In this document: one piece after another, positions 33,353-42,718 of the stretch
Numbering within the stretch: position 1 is the stretch's first letter
Layout: each line of letters begins with the position of its first letter
From: Ferrimonas kyonanensis DSM 18153
GTDB lineage: Bacteria; Pseudomonadota; Gammaproteobacteria; Enterobacterales; Shewanellaceae
Reading direction: 5' to 3'
Length of the DNA stretch: 64,000 nucleotides
Assembly: GCF_000425405.1 (NCBI RefSeq)
Contig: NZ_KE384369.1
Location: 16,009-80,008, forward strand
Program-made: the position numbers and the translations under genes
Notes under the pieces: generated by a model
The model's database searches: none
Told to the model about the DNA's origin: nothing
The model's input: only the letters and a program-made list of their open reading frames with translations

Positions 33353-35304
33353 TGAGTTTTCACAAAGTACTGATTGCCAACCGGGGCGAGATCGCAGTCC
33401 GTCTAATTCACGGCGCACGCCAGCAGGGTTACCAAACGGTGGCAGTCTATTCCGACGCCGACGCCCACGCCCCTCACGTGGCACTGGCAGACGAGGCGAT
33501 CTGCATCGGCGCCGCCGACGTCCAACGCAGCTACCTCAACCCCCAGGCCTTGCTGGATGCCGCCCGCCACAGTGGCGCCGACGCTGTCCACCCCGGCTAC
33601 GGCTTCCTGTCTGAAAACGCCGATTTCGCCCGCCAGTGCGTTCAGCAGCAGCTGACGTTCATCGGCCCCGGCGCCGACGCCATCGAGATGATGGGCAACA
33701 AACGCCTGGCCAAGCTGGCGATGCTGGACGCGGGCGTACCCTGCATTCCCGGCTACCAGGGCCAGGATCAGAGTGACCAACGACTGATGGAAGAAGCCCA
33801 GCAGATTGGTCTGCCGGTGATGGTCAAAGCCGCCGCCGGTGGCGGCGGCCGCGGCATGCGACTGGTTCACCACGAGTCGGACCTGGCTCAGCAGATTGCC
33901 AGCGCCCGCTCCGAAGCCCTGCACGGCTTTGGCAGCGACGAACTGATACTGGAAAAGGCGCTGATCGCGCCCCGTCATATCGAGTTTCAGATTCTGGCCG
34001 ACGCCGACGGCCACTGCATCCACCTGGCCGAGCGGGATTGTTCGGTGCAGCGTCGACACCAGAAGGTGCTGGAGGAAGCGCCCTCACCGGCGGTCTCACC
34101 TGAACTGCGCTGGCGCATGGGTCAGGCGGCGATCCTGGCCGCCCAAAGCTGTCAATACCAAGGCGCCGGCACGGTAGAGTTTCTGCTGGACCGGGACGAC
34201 CATTTCTATTTTTTGGAGATGAACACTCGCCTGCAGGTGGAGCACCCGGTGACCGAGATGATCACCGACCTCGATCTGGTGGAATGGCAACTGCGCATTG
34301 CCGCGGGCGAGCCGCTGGCGCTGACTCAGGATCAGGTTCGAATACAGGGTCATGCCATCGAAGCCCGCCTGTACGCCGAAGACCCATCCCAACAGTTCCG
34401 GCCCCAGACCGGCATCGTCAGGCTGTGGCAGCCTTGTCAGGCCGAGGGCATTCGCATTGACGCCGGCATCGACGAAGGCCAAACCATCGGCAGCCATTAT
34501 GACCCGATGCTGGCGAAACTGATCGCCTGGGCACCGGATCGTGCCACCGCAGTGCGCCGATTGAATCGAGCCCTGCTGGACTCGCCCCTGCTGGGCGTGG
34601 CCAACAATCGCCAATTTTTGTCGGCGCTGCTGTGCCACCCAACCTTTAGCAGCGGCCAGGCCAACACCGGTTTTATCGCCGACCAGTTTAGCGACCACCC
34701 CAGCCTCACGCCCGGCCCACCGCCCTCACGGCTGTGGGCCATTGCCGCCACCCTGCTGTGGAGCGCCAGCGACAACCGCCCGGCCCTTGCGCCACTTCGA
34801 CACGGATCTTCGCCGGCGTCCCAGTACACCCTGACTGTGGCAGATCACCGCTGTACCCTGACCCTGAGCGCCGAAGCCGATGCCCTGCAGATAGCGTCTG
34901 AAGACTGGCAGCACCGCTGCCGGGTAGTTCGCCGACAGCACCACCGCACCCTGGTGGAGGTCGACGGCGTCGGCCTGTGGATTGTCGCCGTTTGCCAGAG
35001 CCATCAGCTGTGGCTGGATTTTCACGGCCAACAGGTTCATGTTGAATCCATCAGTCATCGGCGTCGTCGCAGCGGCCCGCAACAAGGCGACGGCGAAATA
35101 CGAGCCCTGATGGATGGCTGCGTTCAGACTGTCCACGTCAACCTGGGCGATGAAGTCACCCAGGGGCAAACTCTGCTGATGATGGAAGCAATGAAAATGG
35201 AGATGCCCCTCAAGGCCGATCGCTGCGGCAGAGTCGCGCAGCTTCAGGTCAAGGAAGGGCAACAGGTAACCGCCCGGCAACTGCTGGTTGCCATAGCCGA
35301 CTAA
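33352..35304 (+). CDS. atuF: Acyl-CoA carboxylase biotin-carboxylase/BCCP (alpha) subunit, geranyl-CoA type
   Basis: A 650-residue alpha subunit. The N-terminal biotin carboxylase (about 1-450) has KVLIANRGEIAVR, AVHPGYGFLSENADFA, the ATP-grasp loop KAAAGGGGRGMR, ERDCSVQRRHQKVLEEAPSP and EMNTRLQVEHPVTE. A linker domain (about 460-570) leads to the biotinyl domain ending near residue 648 with MMEAMKMEMPL, whose Lys carries biotin. It pairs with the AtuC-like subunit to carboxylate a branched enoyl-CoA with bicarbonate and ATP. GGAGG lies five bases before the ATG. Confidence 0.8.
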   Translation: MSFHKVLIANRGEIAVRLIHGARQQGYQTVAVYSDADAHAPHVALADEAICIGAADVQRSYLNPQALLDAARHSGADAVHPGYGFLSENADFARQCVQQQLTFIGPGADAIEMMGNKRLAKLAMLDAGVPCIPGYQGQDQSDQRLMEEAQQIGLPVMVKAAAGGGGRGMRLVHHESDLAQQIASARSEALHGFGSDELILEKALIAPRHIEFQILADADGHCIHLAERDCSVQRRHQKVLEEAPSPAVSPELRWRMGQAAILAAQSCQYQGAGTVEFLLDRDDHFYFLEMNTRLQVEHPVTEMITDLDLVEWQLRIAAGEPLALTQDQVRIQGHAIEARLYAEDPSQQFRPQTGIVRLWQPCQAEGIRIDAGIDEGQTIGSHYDPMLAKLIAWAPDRATAVRRLNRALLDSPLLGVANNRQFLSALLCHPTFSSGQANTGFIADQFSDHPSLTPGPPPSRLWAIAATLLWSASDNRPALAPLRHGSSPASQYTLTVADHRCTLTLSAEADALQIASEDWQHRCRVVRRQHHRTLVEVDGVGLWIVAVCQSHQLWLDFHGQQVHVESISHRRRRSGPQQGDGEIRALMDGCVQTVHVNLGDEVTQGQTLLMMEAMKMEMPLKADRCGRVAQLQVKEGQQVTARQLLVAIAD

Positions 35305-35313
35305 GGAGCAAGT

Positions 35314-36144
35314 ATGAACAACCTACAGGGAAGAACCGCCGTCATTACCGGTGCCAGCCGAGGCATCGGCCGGGCCATGGCGTTAAAGCTGGCCAGTCAC
35401 GGTGCCAACGTGGTCATCGCCGCCAAATCCGATACCGCCCACCCCAAACTGCCGGGCACCATCCACAGTGTCGCCGACGAGGTCGAAGCCTTAGGGGTTG
35501 AAGCGCTGCCAGTAAAGCTGGATGTGCGCGACCAGGCCTCGGTCACCGAGATGGCCAAAGCGGTAGAAGCGAAATTCGGCAAGCTGGACATACTGATCAA
35601 CAACGCCGGCGCCATACGGCTCACCGGCGTCGAACACACCCCGGTTAAACGCTACGACCTGATGTATCAGGTCAACAACCGGGCGGTGATGCTGTGCAGC
35701 CAGGCCCTGCTGCCGCTGCTGTGCAAGTCCGACAACGCCCACATTCTCAACCTGTCACCGCCCCTCAACCTGGATCCTAAGTGGTTTAAGGATTATGGCC
35801 CCTACACCACCACTAAGTACGGCATGTCGATGCTGACTCTGGGAATGGCCGAGGAGTTTCGCGACCGCGGCATCGCCGTCAATTCACTGTGGCCGAAAAC
35901 CACCATCGCTACCGATGCAGTCAAGTTTGAAGCCGGCGGTGAAAAACTGTTTCCGGTCAGCCGCACCACCGACATCATGGCCGACGCCGCCCACGCCATC
36001 GTCAGCCACACCGGTAACCAGCTCAGCGGCGAACTGCTTATCGATGAGCTGATTTTACGACGCATGGGCCAGACCCAGTTTGACCAGTACGCCTACGTAC
36101 CAGGGACCACCCGCTTCTTTACCGATCTGTTCGTCGAGGAGTAA
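35314..36144 (+). CDS. atuG: SDR-family oxidoreductase (HSDL2/AtuG-like)
   Basis: A 276-residue short-chain dehydrogenase: TGASRGIG cofactor motif, NNAG, LNLSPPLN and YTTTKYGM with the catalytic Tyr-x-x-x-Lys intact, unlike the first SDR of the operon. The sequence around AAKSDTAHPKLPGTIHSVADEVEALG is typical of the HSDL2 group often found with branched acyl-CoA enzymes. It follows the biotin subunit by 9 bases, as atuG follows atuF in Pseudomonas. Confidence 0.75.
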   Translation: MNNLQGRTAVITGASRGIGRAMALKLASHGANVVIAAKSDTAHPKLPGTIHSVADEVEALGVEALPVKLDVRDQASVTEMAKAVEAKFGKLDILINNAGAIRLTGVEHTPVKRYDLMYQVNNRAVMLCSQALLPLLCKSDNAHILNLSPPLNLDPKWFKDYGPYTTTKYGMSMLTLGMAEEFRDRGIAVNSLWPKTTIATDAVKFEAGGEKLFPVSRTTDIMADAAHAIVSHTGNQLSGELLIDELILRRMGQTQFDQYAYVPGTTRFFTDLFVEE

Positions 36145-36146
36145 TC

Positions 36147-37292
36147 ATGGGTAGGTCTCCCTACTTTGATGAACTGTCGCAGATGATTCGACACACTGCG
36201 ACCCGGTTTGTCGAGCAAGAGGTGGCGCCGAATATCGACCAGTGGGAACGCCAGCGCGGCTTTCCCCGCTCGCTGTACCGCAAAGCCGGCGCAGCCGGAT
36301 TGCTGGGGCTGGATTACCCCGAGCAGTACGGCGGCACGCCCTGTGATCTGTTTGCCTTGATCGCCATGAGCGAAGCCCTGATGCGCTGCGGCTCTGGCGG
36401 CCTGTTTGCCAGCCTGTTGTCTCACAACATCGGCCTGCCGCCGGTGGTCAACTTCGGCTCGGACGCGCTCAAGCAACGGGTGATTCCAGCGGTTCTCTGC
36501 GGCGATAAAATCGCCGCCTTGGCGATCACCGAGCCCGGTGGCGGCAGTGACGTCGCTAACCTGCATACCACCGCGGTTCGCGACGGCGACCATTACCGCA
36601 TCAACGGCAGCAAAACCTTCATTACCAGCGGCAGCCGCGCCGACCTGGTGACCGTGGCAGTGCGCACCGGCCCGGTCGGTCATCACGGCATCAGTCTGCT
36701 GCTGGTGGAGGCGGATAGCCCCGGCTTCAGCCGTGGCCACAAGCTGGACAAGATGGGCTGGCACGCCAGCGACACCGCCGAGCTGTTTTTTGACGACTGC
36801 CGGGTACCGGTGGCCAACCTGATTGGCCAGGAAAACCGCGGATTCCCCATCATCATGTCCAATTTCCAGAAGGAGCGTATGAGTCTGGCGGTGATGGCCA
36901 ACATCACCTCAGAGCTGGCGCTGGACGCCTGCCTGTCTTACGTGCGCCAACGGCACACCTTTGGCCAACCGCTGGCGGGCCACCAGGTGATTCGCCATAA
37001 GCTGGCGGAGATGGCCACCCGCCTGGCCGCCAGCAGGCAGATGCTGTATCACACCGCGTCCAGGCTAAATCAGGGGGAATCGGTGGTCATGGAGATGTCG
37101 ATGGCCAAAAATCTGGCCACCGATACCAGTGATTTCATTACCCACGAGGCGGTGCAGATCTTCGGCGGTATGGGTTACATGAGCGAGTCGTTGGTCGAGC
37201 GGCTGTACCGGGACAGTCGCATTCTGTCCATTGGCGGCGGTACTCGGGAGATCATGAATGAGATCATCGCCAAGAGCCTGTTGGCGTCATGA
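36147..37292 (+). CDS. Second acyl-CoA dehydrogenase of the atu-type operon
   Basis: A 381-residue acyl-CoA dehydrogenase. Motifs: ITEPGGGSDVANLHTTAVRDGDHYRINGSKTFITSGSRADLV, DKMGWHASDTAELFFDDCRVP, FGQPLAGHQVIRHKLAEMATR, QIFGGMGYMSESLVERLYRDSRILSIGGGTREIMNEIIAKSL. The ATG follows GAGGAGTAATC two bases after the atuG-like stop. P. aeruginosa has a fatty-acyl-CoA synthetase (atuH) at this place, so this gene is a local addition. It may oxidise a downstream shortened intermediate. Confidence 0.82.
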   Translation: MGRSPYFDELSQMIRHTATRFVEQEVAPNIDQWERQRGFPRSLYRKAGAAGLLGLDYPEQYGGTPCDLFALIAMSEALMRCGSGGLFASLLSHNIGLPPVVNFGSDALKQRVIPAVLCGDKIAALAITEPGGGSDVANLHTTAVRDGDHYRINGSKTFITSGSRADLVTVAVRTGPVGHHGISLLLVEADSPGFSRGHKLDKMGWHASDTAELFFDDCRVPVANLIGQENRGFPIIMSNFQKERMSLAVMANITSELALDACLSYVRQRHTFGQPLAGHQVIRHKLAEMATRLAASRQMLYHTASRLNQGESVVMEMSMAKNLATDTSDFITHEAVQIFGGMGYMSESLVERLYRDSRILSIGGGTREIMNEIIAKSLLAS

Positions 37293-37304
37293 CAAGGCGC
37301 CATC

Positions 37305-37329
37305 AAAAACGGGGCCTTACGGCCCCGTT
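37305..37329. terminator. Bidirectional terminator between the atu-type operon and the DUF2987 gene
   Basis: AACGGGGCC and GGCCCCGTT pair around TTAC, with A residues to the left. It serves the plus-strand operon ending at 37292 and the minus-strand gene ending at 37354. Nearly identical in stem to the terminator at 26090-26118. Confidence 0.85.
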
Positions 37330-37353
37330 CTGATGCTGACAGCTCGACCCGAA

Positions 37354-37992
37354 CTACATCATCGGCGAGATGCTGTGAGGGGCCTGGCTGAACACCAGCT
37401 CCGCCCCGGCAGGGAACTCATCCACCGTTAGCGTTAACCGGCCCTTGTCATCCACCGGCAACGGCTGGCTGCCGGGGTTGGTAAACTGCGCCTTTGACGC
37501 CGGCGCCAGAGTGAACGTGACCCCCTTCACCTCCGGCTGCAGCCAACCAAACCCAACACCGGCATACGCCCGCATCAAGGTGTTCATCTGCAACTGAATG
37601 TCCGCCACATCCTCAACCAGGTAACGGCGCTTATCCAACACCTCCGCCTGCAGCTGCATGGCAAAATCGCACTGGTTGTCGTTTTCCAGCTCCACCCGAA
37701 TCACGGCACTGCTCTCGCGCAGGCTGCGGTCAAATGGCAACAGCAACTGCTGATCGTCACCGACCAGCAACGGCAGCCGTTTGCCATGGCTGAGAATGGC
37801 GCCATCGTCGATGCGGCAAGGGCGATGCTTCTGACGATGATTAAAATAGAACACCAGCTTCATGCGGTTGACGTCCGGCTCATACAACTTGTCCATTCGG
37901 TCGTAGAAGCCCTTGTAGTCCAGCGTCAGTGCCGAAGCAGAGAATGGCAACGCCAGTGACGCGGCCAACAACATCCCTGTGAGTGTTTTCAT
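37354..37992 (-). CDS. Secreted DUF2987-like protein
   Basis: A 212-residue protein with a clear signal peptide (cleavage after SASA) and no other membrane segment. The mature N-terminus LTLDYKGFYDRMDKLYEPDVNRMKLVFYF resembles the DUF2987 family of Shewanella and Vibrio, as far as I can recall it; two Cys (in HRPCRIDDG and NQCDFA) could form a disulphide. Probably periplasmic, function unknown. Its ATG directly follows the stop of the Bax-like gene, so it is the last gene of a three-gene operon. Confidence 0.65.
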   Translation of the reverse strand: MKTLTGMLLAASLALPFSASALTLDYKGFYDRMDKLYEPDVNRMKLVFYFNHRQKHRPCRIDDGAILSHGKRLPLLVGDDQQLLLPFDRSLRESSAVIRVELENDNQCDFAMQLQAEVLDKRRYLVEDVADIQLQMNTLMRAYAGVGFGWLQPEVKGVTFTLAPASKAQFTNPGSQPLPVDDKGRLTLTVDEFPAGAELVFSQAPHSISPMM

Positions 37993-38775
37993 TTACATAT
38001 ACCGTTGGTTGGTTTCTAACATCTGCAACAGCTCATCGATGTAAGCTTCTTTGCGTTCGGAGTAGCGAATCAGCCCCGGAATCAGTGCCGCGGCGGTCAC
38101 GTCCATCTGTTGCTGCCGGAGATCAAAGCGGATGTCCCTCAACTCCTGATAGGCGGGGTTGGAGTTAAGGTTCTTAACGTAGGACGCCACCGAGGCACCG
38201 ACGCTGTCAAACTTGGCCACCTCGTGGTTGCGACCGCTGTCCCGGCTCAGAGGCACCAGGCCGCAGCCGGCCTTAAAGCACCACTGGCCAAAAAAGTTCA
38301 GGCCATCGCGGGCAAAACGGGAACTGCCCCAACCGGTTTCGTTGGCGGCCTGGACCAGCACCATTTCCACCGGCAGAGTATCCACCCGCTTAAGCAGCGG
38401 CTCCAGGGTCTCCAAAGACAGTTGGCGCAGGTCGTAGCCGTACTCACGGGCAATTTGATCGGCCTGATTCATCTCGGCCCGGCCAACCGTGCGACCCTGC
38501 TGCAGCTTACTCTGCAGTTGCAACAAAAATTGACGCTGGGACGCGATGCGTTGATTGACCTGCTCGATCTCAGGCCGTAAGTAACTGAAGAAGGCCTTCT
38601 TCTTCTCCTTCACATCGGCGATTTCGGCGAAATCCGGCAGTTGGTTCAACGACGCATTGGGCTGAATCGGCAAGCCGGACTGGCGGTGTGAAGGCTGGTC
38701 CAGCATCACCTGAACCAGCAACACGCCCGAGGCCACCAGCCCCAGGGCGATGATAATTCCTGCTAAGGGTCTCAT
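37993..38775 (-). CDS. Bax-like glucosaminidase-domain protein
   Basis: A 260-residue protein with an N-terminal TM anchor (LAGIIIALGLVASGVLLVQVML), a helical stretch and a C-terminal glucosaminidase-type domain. Key segment: EMVLVQAANETGWGSSRFARDGLNFFGQWCF, including the catalytic Glu of the NET motif seen in E. coli Bax and FlgJ. It should act on peptidoglycan in the periplasm. Start chosen at MRPLAGII because AGGAGG lies six bases upstream; ORF-wise six more codons are possible. Confidence 0.82.
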   Translation of the reverse strand: MRPLAGIIIALGLVASGVLLVQVMLDQPSHRQSGLPIQPNASLNQLPDFAEIADVKEKKKAFFSYLRPEIEQVNQRIASQRQFLLQLQSKLQQGRTVGRAEMNQADQIAREYGYDLRQLSLETLEPLLKRVDTLPVEMVLVQAANETGWGSSRFARDGLNFFGQWCFKAGCGLVPLSRDSGRNHEVAKFDSVGASVASYVKNLNSNPAYQELRDIRFDLRQQQMDVTAAALIPGLIRYSERKEAYIDELLQMLETNQRYM

Positions 38776-38792
38776 GAGGATCCTCCTGATCA

Positions 38793-39584
38793 TCAGGCTT
38801 CGAAACGGCCGTTGCCGGCGCCCGGTTCCGGTGGGCTGGCTTCGTCGCTGCTCAGGGTTTCCGGGGTCACAAACAGGTGCTTGTACACCACCCCTTTAAG
38901 CTGGAAAAAGAACGGAATGACCCAACACAGGGCGGCCAGAGTGACGGTGGCGGCAATCATCTCGGTGCTGCCATCCACAGGTTGCTTCTGGGCATGGCTG
39001 GCAATCACCATGGCCATGGGCCAGAACGCCAACATCAACCCGATGAGGCCAACCAGGTAGGCGCCACACAGAGGCAACAACTGCTTCACCATCACCTTGG
39101 CACTGTCGACGATGCTCTTAAGCGGGTTGGTGCGATGCACCAAAAAGTACAGGTTGGCCTGACTCAGGACCACCAGCAAGCCGACGCCCAACACGAACAG
39201 CAAGGCGAAGCCCAGCTGAGACACAAAACCGGTGATGAGGCTGATCAGCAGCAGCGGCGCCGTTAGTGGCACCACCTCCAACATGGTACGAGCGCTAACC
39301 GGACGATCCAGCGCCCGTTGCAGACCGATGTAGGCCAAGCCCGCTTCAATGGGCGCGGTCATGATCACCATCATCAACTGCAATACCATAAAGCCGTCGG
39401 AAGGCTCGCTGAGGCTAAAGGTCACCGGCATGCCCAACACGGTATCGATGACGGTGTAACACAGGAAGGTTGCTGCCGCCATGGCGATGCCACTGGCCAG
39501 GGTGGCAAACAACAACGGCTTCACGTCCTGACGGATCAATCGGAAGGTCTCGGTCAGAACGGCGATCAAATTCAATTTTTGCAT
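38793..39584 (-). CDS. Polytopic membrane protein of unknown function
   Basis: A 263-residue protein with about six transmembrane helices (for example LLFATLASGIAMAAATFLCY, LLLISLITGFVSQLGFALLFVLGVGLLVVL, LPLCGAYLVGLIGLMLAFWPMAMVI). It resembles the Shewanella-type conserved membrane proteins (BPSS1780-like fold in outline), but I cannot name a family with confidence. Start placed at MQKLNLI; an upstream ATG at 39614 would leave a leader of only about 14 nt from the predicted start of transcription. First gene of a three-gene operon. Confidence 0.65.
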   Translation of the reverse strand: MQKLNLIAVLTETFRLIRQDVKPLLFATLASGIAMAAATFLCYTVIDTVLGMPVTFSLSEPSDGFMVLQLMMVIMTAPIEAGLAYIGLQRALDRPVSARTMLEVVPLTAPLLLISLITGFVSQLGFALLFVLGVGLLVVLSQANLYFLVHRTNPLKSIVDSAKVMVKQLLPLCGAYLVGLIGLMLAFWPMAMVIASHAQKQPVDGSTEMIAATVTLAALCWVIPFFFQLKGVVYKHLFVTPETLSSDEASPPEPGAGNGRFEA

Positions 39585-39628
39585 GTAAAAACGGGCGTAG
39601 CTCGCTAAAAACATTAAAGTTAGCTGCC

Positions 39629-39657
39629 ATTATACCCGGCTTTTCAGCTGGCCCCAA
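39629..39657 (-). promoter_or_regulatory. sigma70 promoter of the membrane protein/Bax-like operon
   Basis: On the minus strand a perfect -10 TATAAT (39629-39634) lies 17 nt from TTGGGG (39652-39657) at -35. Confidence 0.6.
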
Positions 39658-39857
39658 ACTTGTGAACCAGGCCGCAAACCTGATTATCGGAAATGGCGGC
39701 GGTTGTTGACTAAAATTGCTGTTGGCTGTCGAGCCGATTGCACCGGATTTTCACCCCTTAGCACCCGAAACATCCCGCACCTGAGGCAAAACGTGATCCA
39801 GGCCACAGCTTGACTCACGTGCGATAGAATTACGGTTTTAGAATAGGCAGTTAATGC

Positions 39858-39886
39858 TTGGCGTTTTGCCTAACAAGCACTAGAAT
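39858..39886 (+). promoter_or_regulatory. sigma70 promoter of potABCD
   Basis: TTGGCG (39858-39863), a 17-nt spacer, and TAGAAT (39881-39886). Start expected near 39893, about 50 bases before the potA ATG. Confidence 0.55.
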
Positions 39887-39945
39887 TCGCCGCCTGTTAT
39901 TTAATGCCCGTAGCCCGAGCCCGCTGCCTTGAACTGGAACCGCCA

Positions 39946-41055
39946 ATGAGTCACTCCACTCAAGAGACCATAGTCCGCCTCAATAACGTCACCAAAAGCT
40001 ATGGTGATAAGACCGTTATCCAGAATCTGGATCTGAACATCAATGATGGCGAATTCGTCACCCTGCTCGGCCCGTCCGGCTGCGGTAAAACCACGGTGCT
40101 CAGGCTGATTGCCGGCCTTGAAGAGTGCAGCGCCGGTACCCTGTTCATCAATGGGCAGGACGTCACCCAGATTGGCGCCGAGCAGCGCCACGTTAATACC
40201 GTGTTCCAGAGTTACGCCCTGTTTCCGCATATGACGGTGTTCGATAACGTCGCCTTTGGGTTGCGGACCCAGAAAGTGCCGGAGCCCGAGATCAAGCAAC
40301 GGGTGATCGAAGCGCTGAAAATGGTGCAGCTGGATGCCATGGCCAAGCGTAAGCCAGATCAACTCAGTGGCGGCCAACAACAACGGATCGCCATCGCCCG
40401 CGCGGTGGTCAACCGCCCCAAGGTATTGCTGCTGGACGAGAGCCTGTCGGCGCTGGATTACAAACTGCGCAAACAGATGCAGATCGAACTGAAACAGTTG
40501 CAGCGCAAGCTGGGCATCACCTTTATCTTCGTCACCCACGATCAGGAAGAGGCGCTGTCGATGTCCGACCGCATCAAGGTGATGCGCGACGGCAAGGTGG
40601 TGCAATCGGGCACCCCGAAAGAGATCTACGAAACCCCCAATAGCCGGTTTGTGGCGGAATTCATCGGCGAATCCAACCTGTTTGCCGCCAAGGTAATCGA
40701 AGCCATCGATGAGCGTCATTTCCTGTGCGACATCAGCGGAAAACGCTACCCGGTATACAGCACCGAGCCGCTGACACCCGCCACCATGATCAATGTGTTG
40801 CTGCGCCCGGAAGATCTGCGCCTGACCGAGATCGTTGCCAACCAGCCCAGCGATCTGCTCACCGGAACCGTTACCGAGCGTACCTATAAAGGCATGACCC
40901 TGGACTCGGTGATCACCCTGGATAATGGCCAACAGATCCAGGTGTCTGAGTTCTTCAACGAGGACGATCCGGACGTGGACCACAGCCTGGGCCAACGTGT
41001 GGAAGTGTCCTGGGTGCCGAGCTGGGAGGTGGTACTGCCCTATGAAGGCGACTAA
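39946..41055 (+). CDS. potA: Spermidine/putrescine ABC transporter ATP-binding protein
   Basis: A 369-residue ABC ATPase: Walker [11 protein letters not shown]-loop FQSYALFPH, signature [14 protein letters not shown], Walker [14 protein letters not shown]-loop THD. The C-terminal TOBE domain (about 285-369) is typical of PotA. Usually Walker B ends DEPLSALD; here it is DESLSALD. It energises uptake of polyamines by PotBC with PotD. First gene of potABCD; overlaps potB by 14 bases. Confidence 0.93.
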   Translation: MSHSTQETIVRLNNVTKSYGDKTVIQNLDLNINDGEFVTLLGPSGCGKTTVLRLIAGLEECSAGTLFINGQDVTQIGAEQRHVNTVFQSYALFPHMTVFDNVAFGLRTQKVPEPEIKQRVIEALKMVQLDAMAKRKPDQLSGGQQQRIAIARAVVNRPKVLLLDESLSALDYKLRKQMQIELKQLQRKLGITFIFVTHDQEEALSMSDRIKVMRDGKVVQSGTPKEIYETPNSRFVAEFIGESNLFAAKVIEAIDERHFLCDISGKRYPVYSTEPLTPATMINVLLRPEDLRLTEIVANQPSDLLTGTVTERTYKGMTLDSVITLDNGQQIQVSEFFNEDDPDVDHSLGQRVEVSWVPSWEVVLPYEGD

Positions 41056-41902
41056 AACCTTTCAGTGGTTCTCCATCGGACTCATCAGCCTGTGGCTGGT
41101 GACCTTCGTGCTGGTGCCCAACCTGATGGTGCTGATCAGCAGTTTCCTGGTGTCCGATGTCCACGATCTGGTGAAGTTTCAGTTCACCTTCGACAACTAC
41201 GCCCAGCTGATCGACCCCATGTACGCCAAGGTGGTGGGCTACTCCGTCTACCTGGCCGCCATCACCACCCTGTTGTGTTTGCTGATCGGCTACCCCGCCG
41301 CCTGGTTTATCGCCCAGTTTCCGCCCAAGGTGCGGGGCGTGCTGCTGTTCCTGGTGATCGTGCCGTTCTGGACCAACTCACTGATCCGCACCTACGCCAT
41401 CAAGATTATCCTCGGCACTCGCGGTGTGATGAACTGGGGCCTGATGGAGCTTGGCCTCATCGATACACCCATCCGGCTGATGTACACCCAGAGTGCGGTG
41501 CTCATCGGCATGGTCTATATCCTGCTGCCGTTTATGATTCTGCCGCTGTTCTCCAGCATCGAGAAGCTGCCCACCTCCTACCTGGAAGCGGCCCGGGATC
41601 TCGGCGCCAGTAAACTGCGCACCTTCAGAACCATCGTACTGCCCCTGACCCTGCCGGGCATGATTGCCGGCAGCCTGATGGTGTTTCTGCCGGCCATGGG
41701 CATGTTCTACATTGCCGACCTGCTGGAAGGCGCCAAAAACCCATTGATCGGTAACCTGATCAAAGACCAGATTCTGGTGGCACAAAACTGGCCGTTCGGC
41801 GGCGCCCTGAGCGTGGCCCTGCTGATCATGATGGCGATGATGCTGTTCCTCTACCACCGCGTCAGCCAGATGCTGCGCCGTAAGGAGGAGTTCGATGTCT
41901 AA
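41042..41902 (+). CDS. potB: Spermidine/putrescine ABC transporter permease PotB
   Basis: A 286-residue permease with six TM helices and the EAA loop [25 protein letters not shown] that contacts PotA. N-terminus has the PotB pattern [13 protein letters not shown]. The start ATG lies inside the potA 3' end, and its own 3' end overlaps potC by 8 bases, so the operon is translationally coupled. Confidence 0.93.
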   Translation: MKATKTFQWFSIGLISLWLVTFVLVPNLMVLISSFLVSDVHDLVKFQFTFDNYAQLIDPMYAKVVGYSVYLAAITTLLCLLIGYPAAWFIAQFPPKVRGVLLFLVIVPFWTNSLIRTYAIKIILGTRGVMNWGLMELGLIDTPIRLMYTQSAVLIGMVYILLPFMILPLFSSIEKLPTSYLEAARDLGASKLRTFRTIVLPLTLPGMIAGSLMVFLPAMGMFYIADLLEGAKNPLIGNLIKDQILVAQNWPFGGALSVALLIMMAMMLFLYHRVSQMLRRKEEFDV

Positions 41903-42665
41903 GTTTCTGAAATGGGGCTTTTTGGGGTTGCTGTTCAGCTACCTGTACCTGCCCATTGCGGTGCTGGTGGCCAACTCCTTCAATGCTCATAAATACGGCA
42001 TCAAGTGGACCGGCTTCACCACCAAGTGGTACGACGCCCTGCTCAACAACGCCGGCCTGATGCAAGCTGCCTCGCACTCGCTGACCATTGCAGTGCTGTC
42101 GGCGTCCCTGGCCACCATCATCGGTACCCTGACCGCCGTGGCGCTGTTCCGCTACCGCTTCAAAGGCAAGATTGCCCTCAACGGCATGCTGTTCGTGGTC
42201 ATGACCTCTCCAGACATTGTGATGGCGGTGTCACTGCTGGCCCTGTTTGTCAGCCTGGGAATGGCACTGGGATTCTGGTCGCTGCTGTTTGCCCACATCA
42301 CCTTCTGCCTGCCGTTTGTGGTGGTGACCGTGTACGCCCGGCTAAAAGGCTTCGACAACGCCATTCTGGAGGCCGCCCGGGATCTGGGCGCCAGCGAGTG
42401 GCGAATCTTTAAAAAGATCATCCTGCCGCTGGCCACCCCGGCCATTTTTGCCGGCTGGTTGCTTAGCTTTACCCTGTCACTGGATGATGTGATCATCAGC
42501 TCGTTTGTGACCGGTCCCGGCTATGAAATTCTGCCCCTGAAGATCTACTCCATGGTCAAGGTGGGCGTGTCGCCTGAAGTCAATGCTCTGGCGGCGTTGA
42601 TGCTGGTGTTGTCGCTGCTGATGGTGGCTCTGGCCCAGCTGATCCTGAAACGAAAATCGGCTTAA
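41895..42665 (+). CDS. potC: Spermidine/putrescine ABC transporter permease PotC
   Basis: A 256-residue permease: YLYLPIAVLVANSFN at the N-terminus, EAA loop [25 protein letters not shown], and the PotC segment LSFTLSLDDVIISSFVTGPG. Six TM helices. AAGGAGG lies at the right distance upstream of ATG within the end of potB. Confidence 0.93.
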   Translation: MSKFLKWGFLGLLFSYLYLPIAVLVANSFNAHKYGIKWTGFTTKWYDALLNNAGLMQAASHSLTIAVLSASLATIIGTLTAVALFRYRFKGKIALNGMLFVVMTSPDIVMAVSLLALFVSLGMALGFWSLLFAHITFCLPFVVVTVYARLKGFDNAILEAARDLGASEWRIFKKIILPLATPAIFAGWLLSFTLSLDDVIISSFVTGPGYEILPLKIYSMVKVGVSPEVNALAALMLVLSLLMVALAQLILKRKSA

Positions 42666-42718
42666 GCTTCGGCTTGAGTCATACTTGCTTTGAATCAATG
42701 AACAAGGAATCCACCGCC

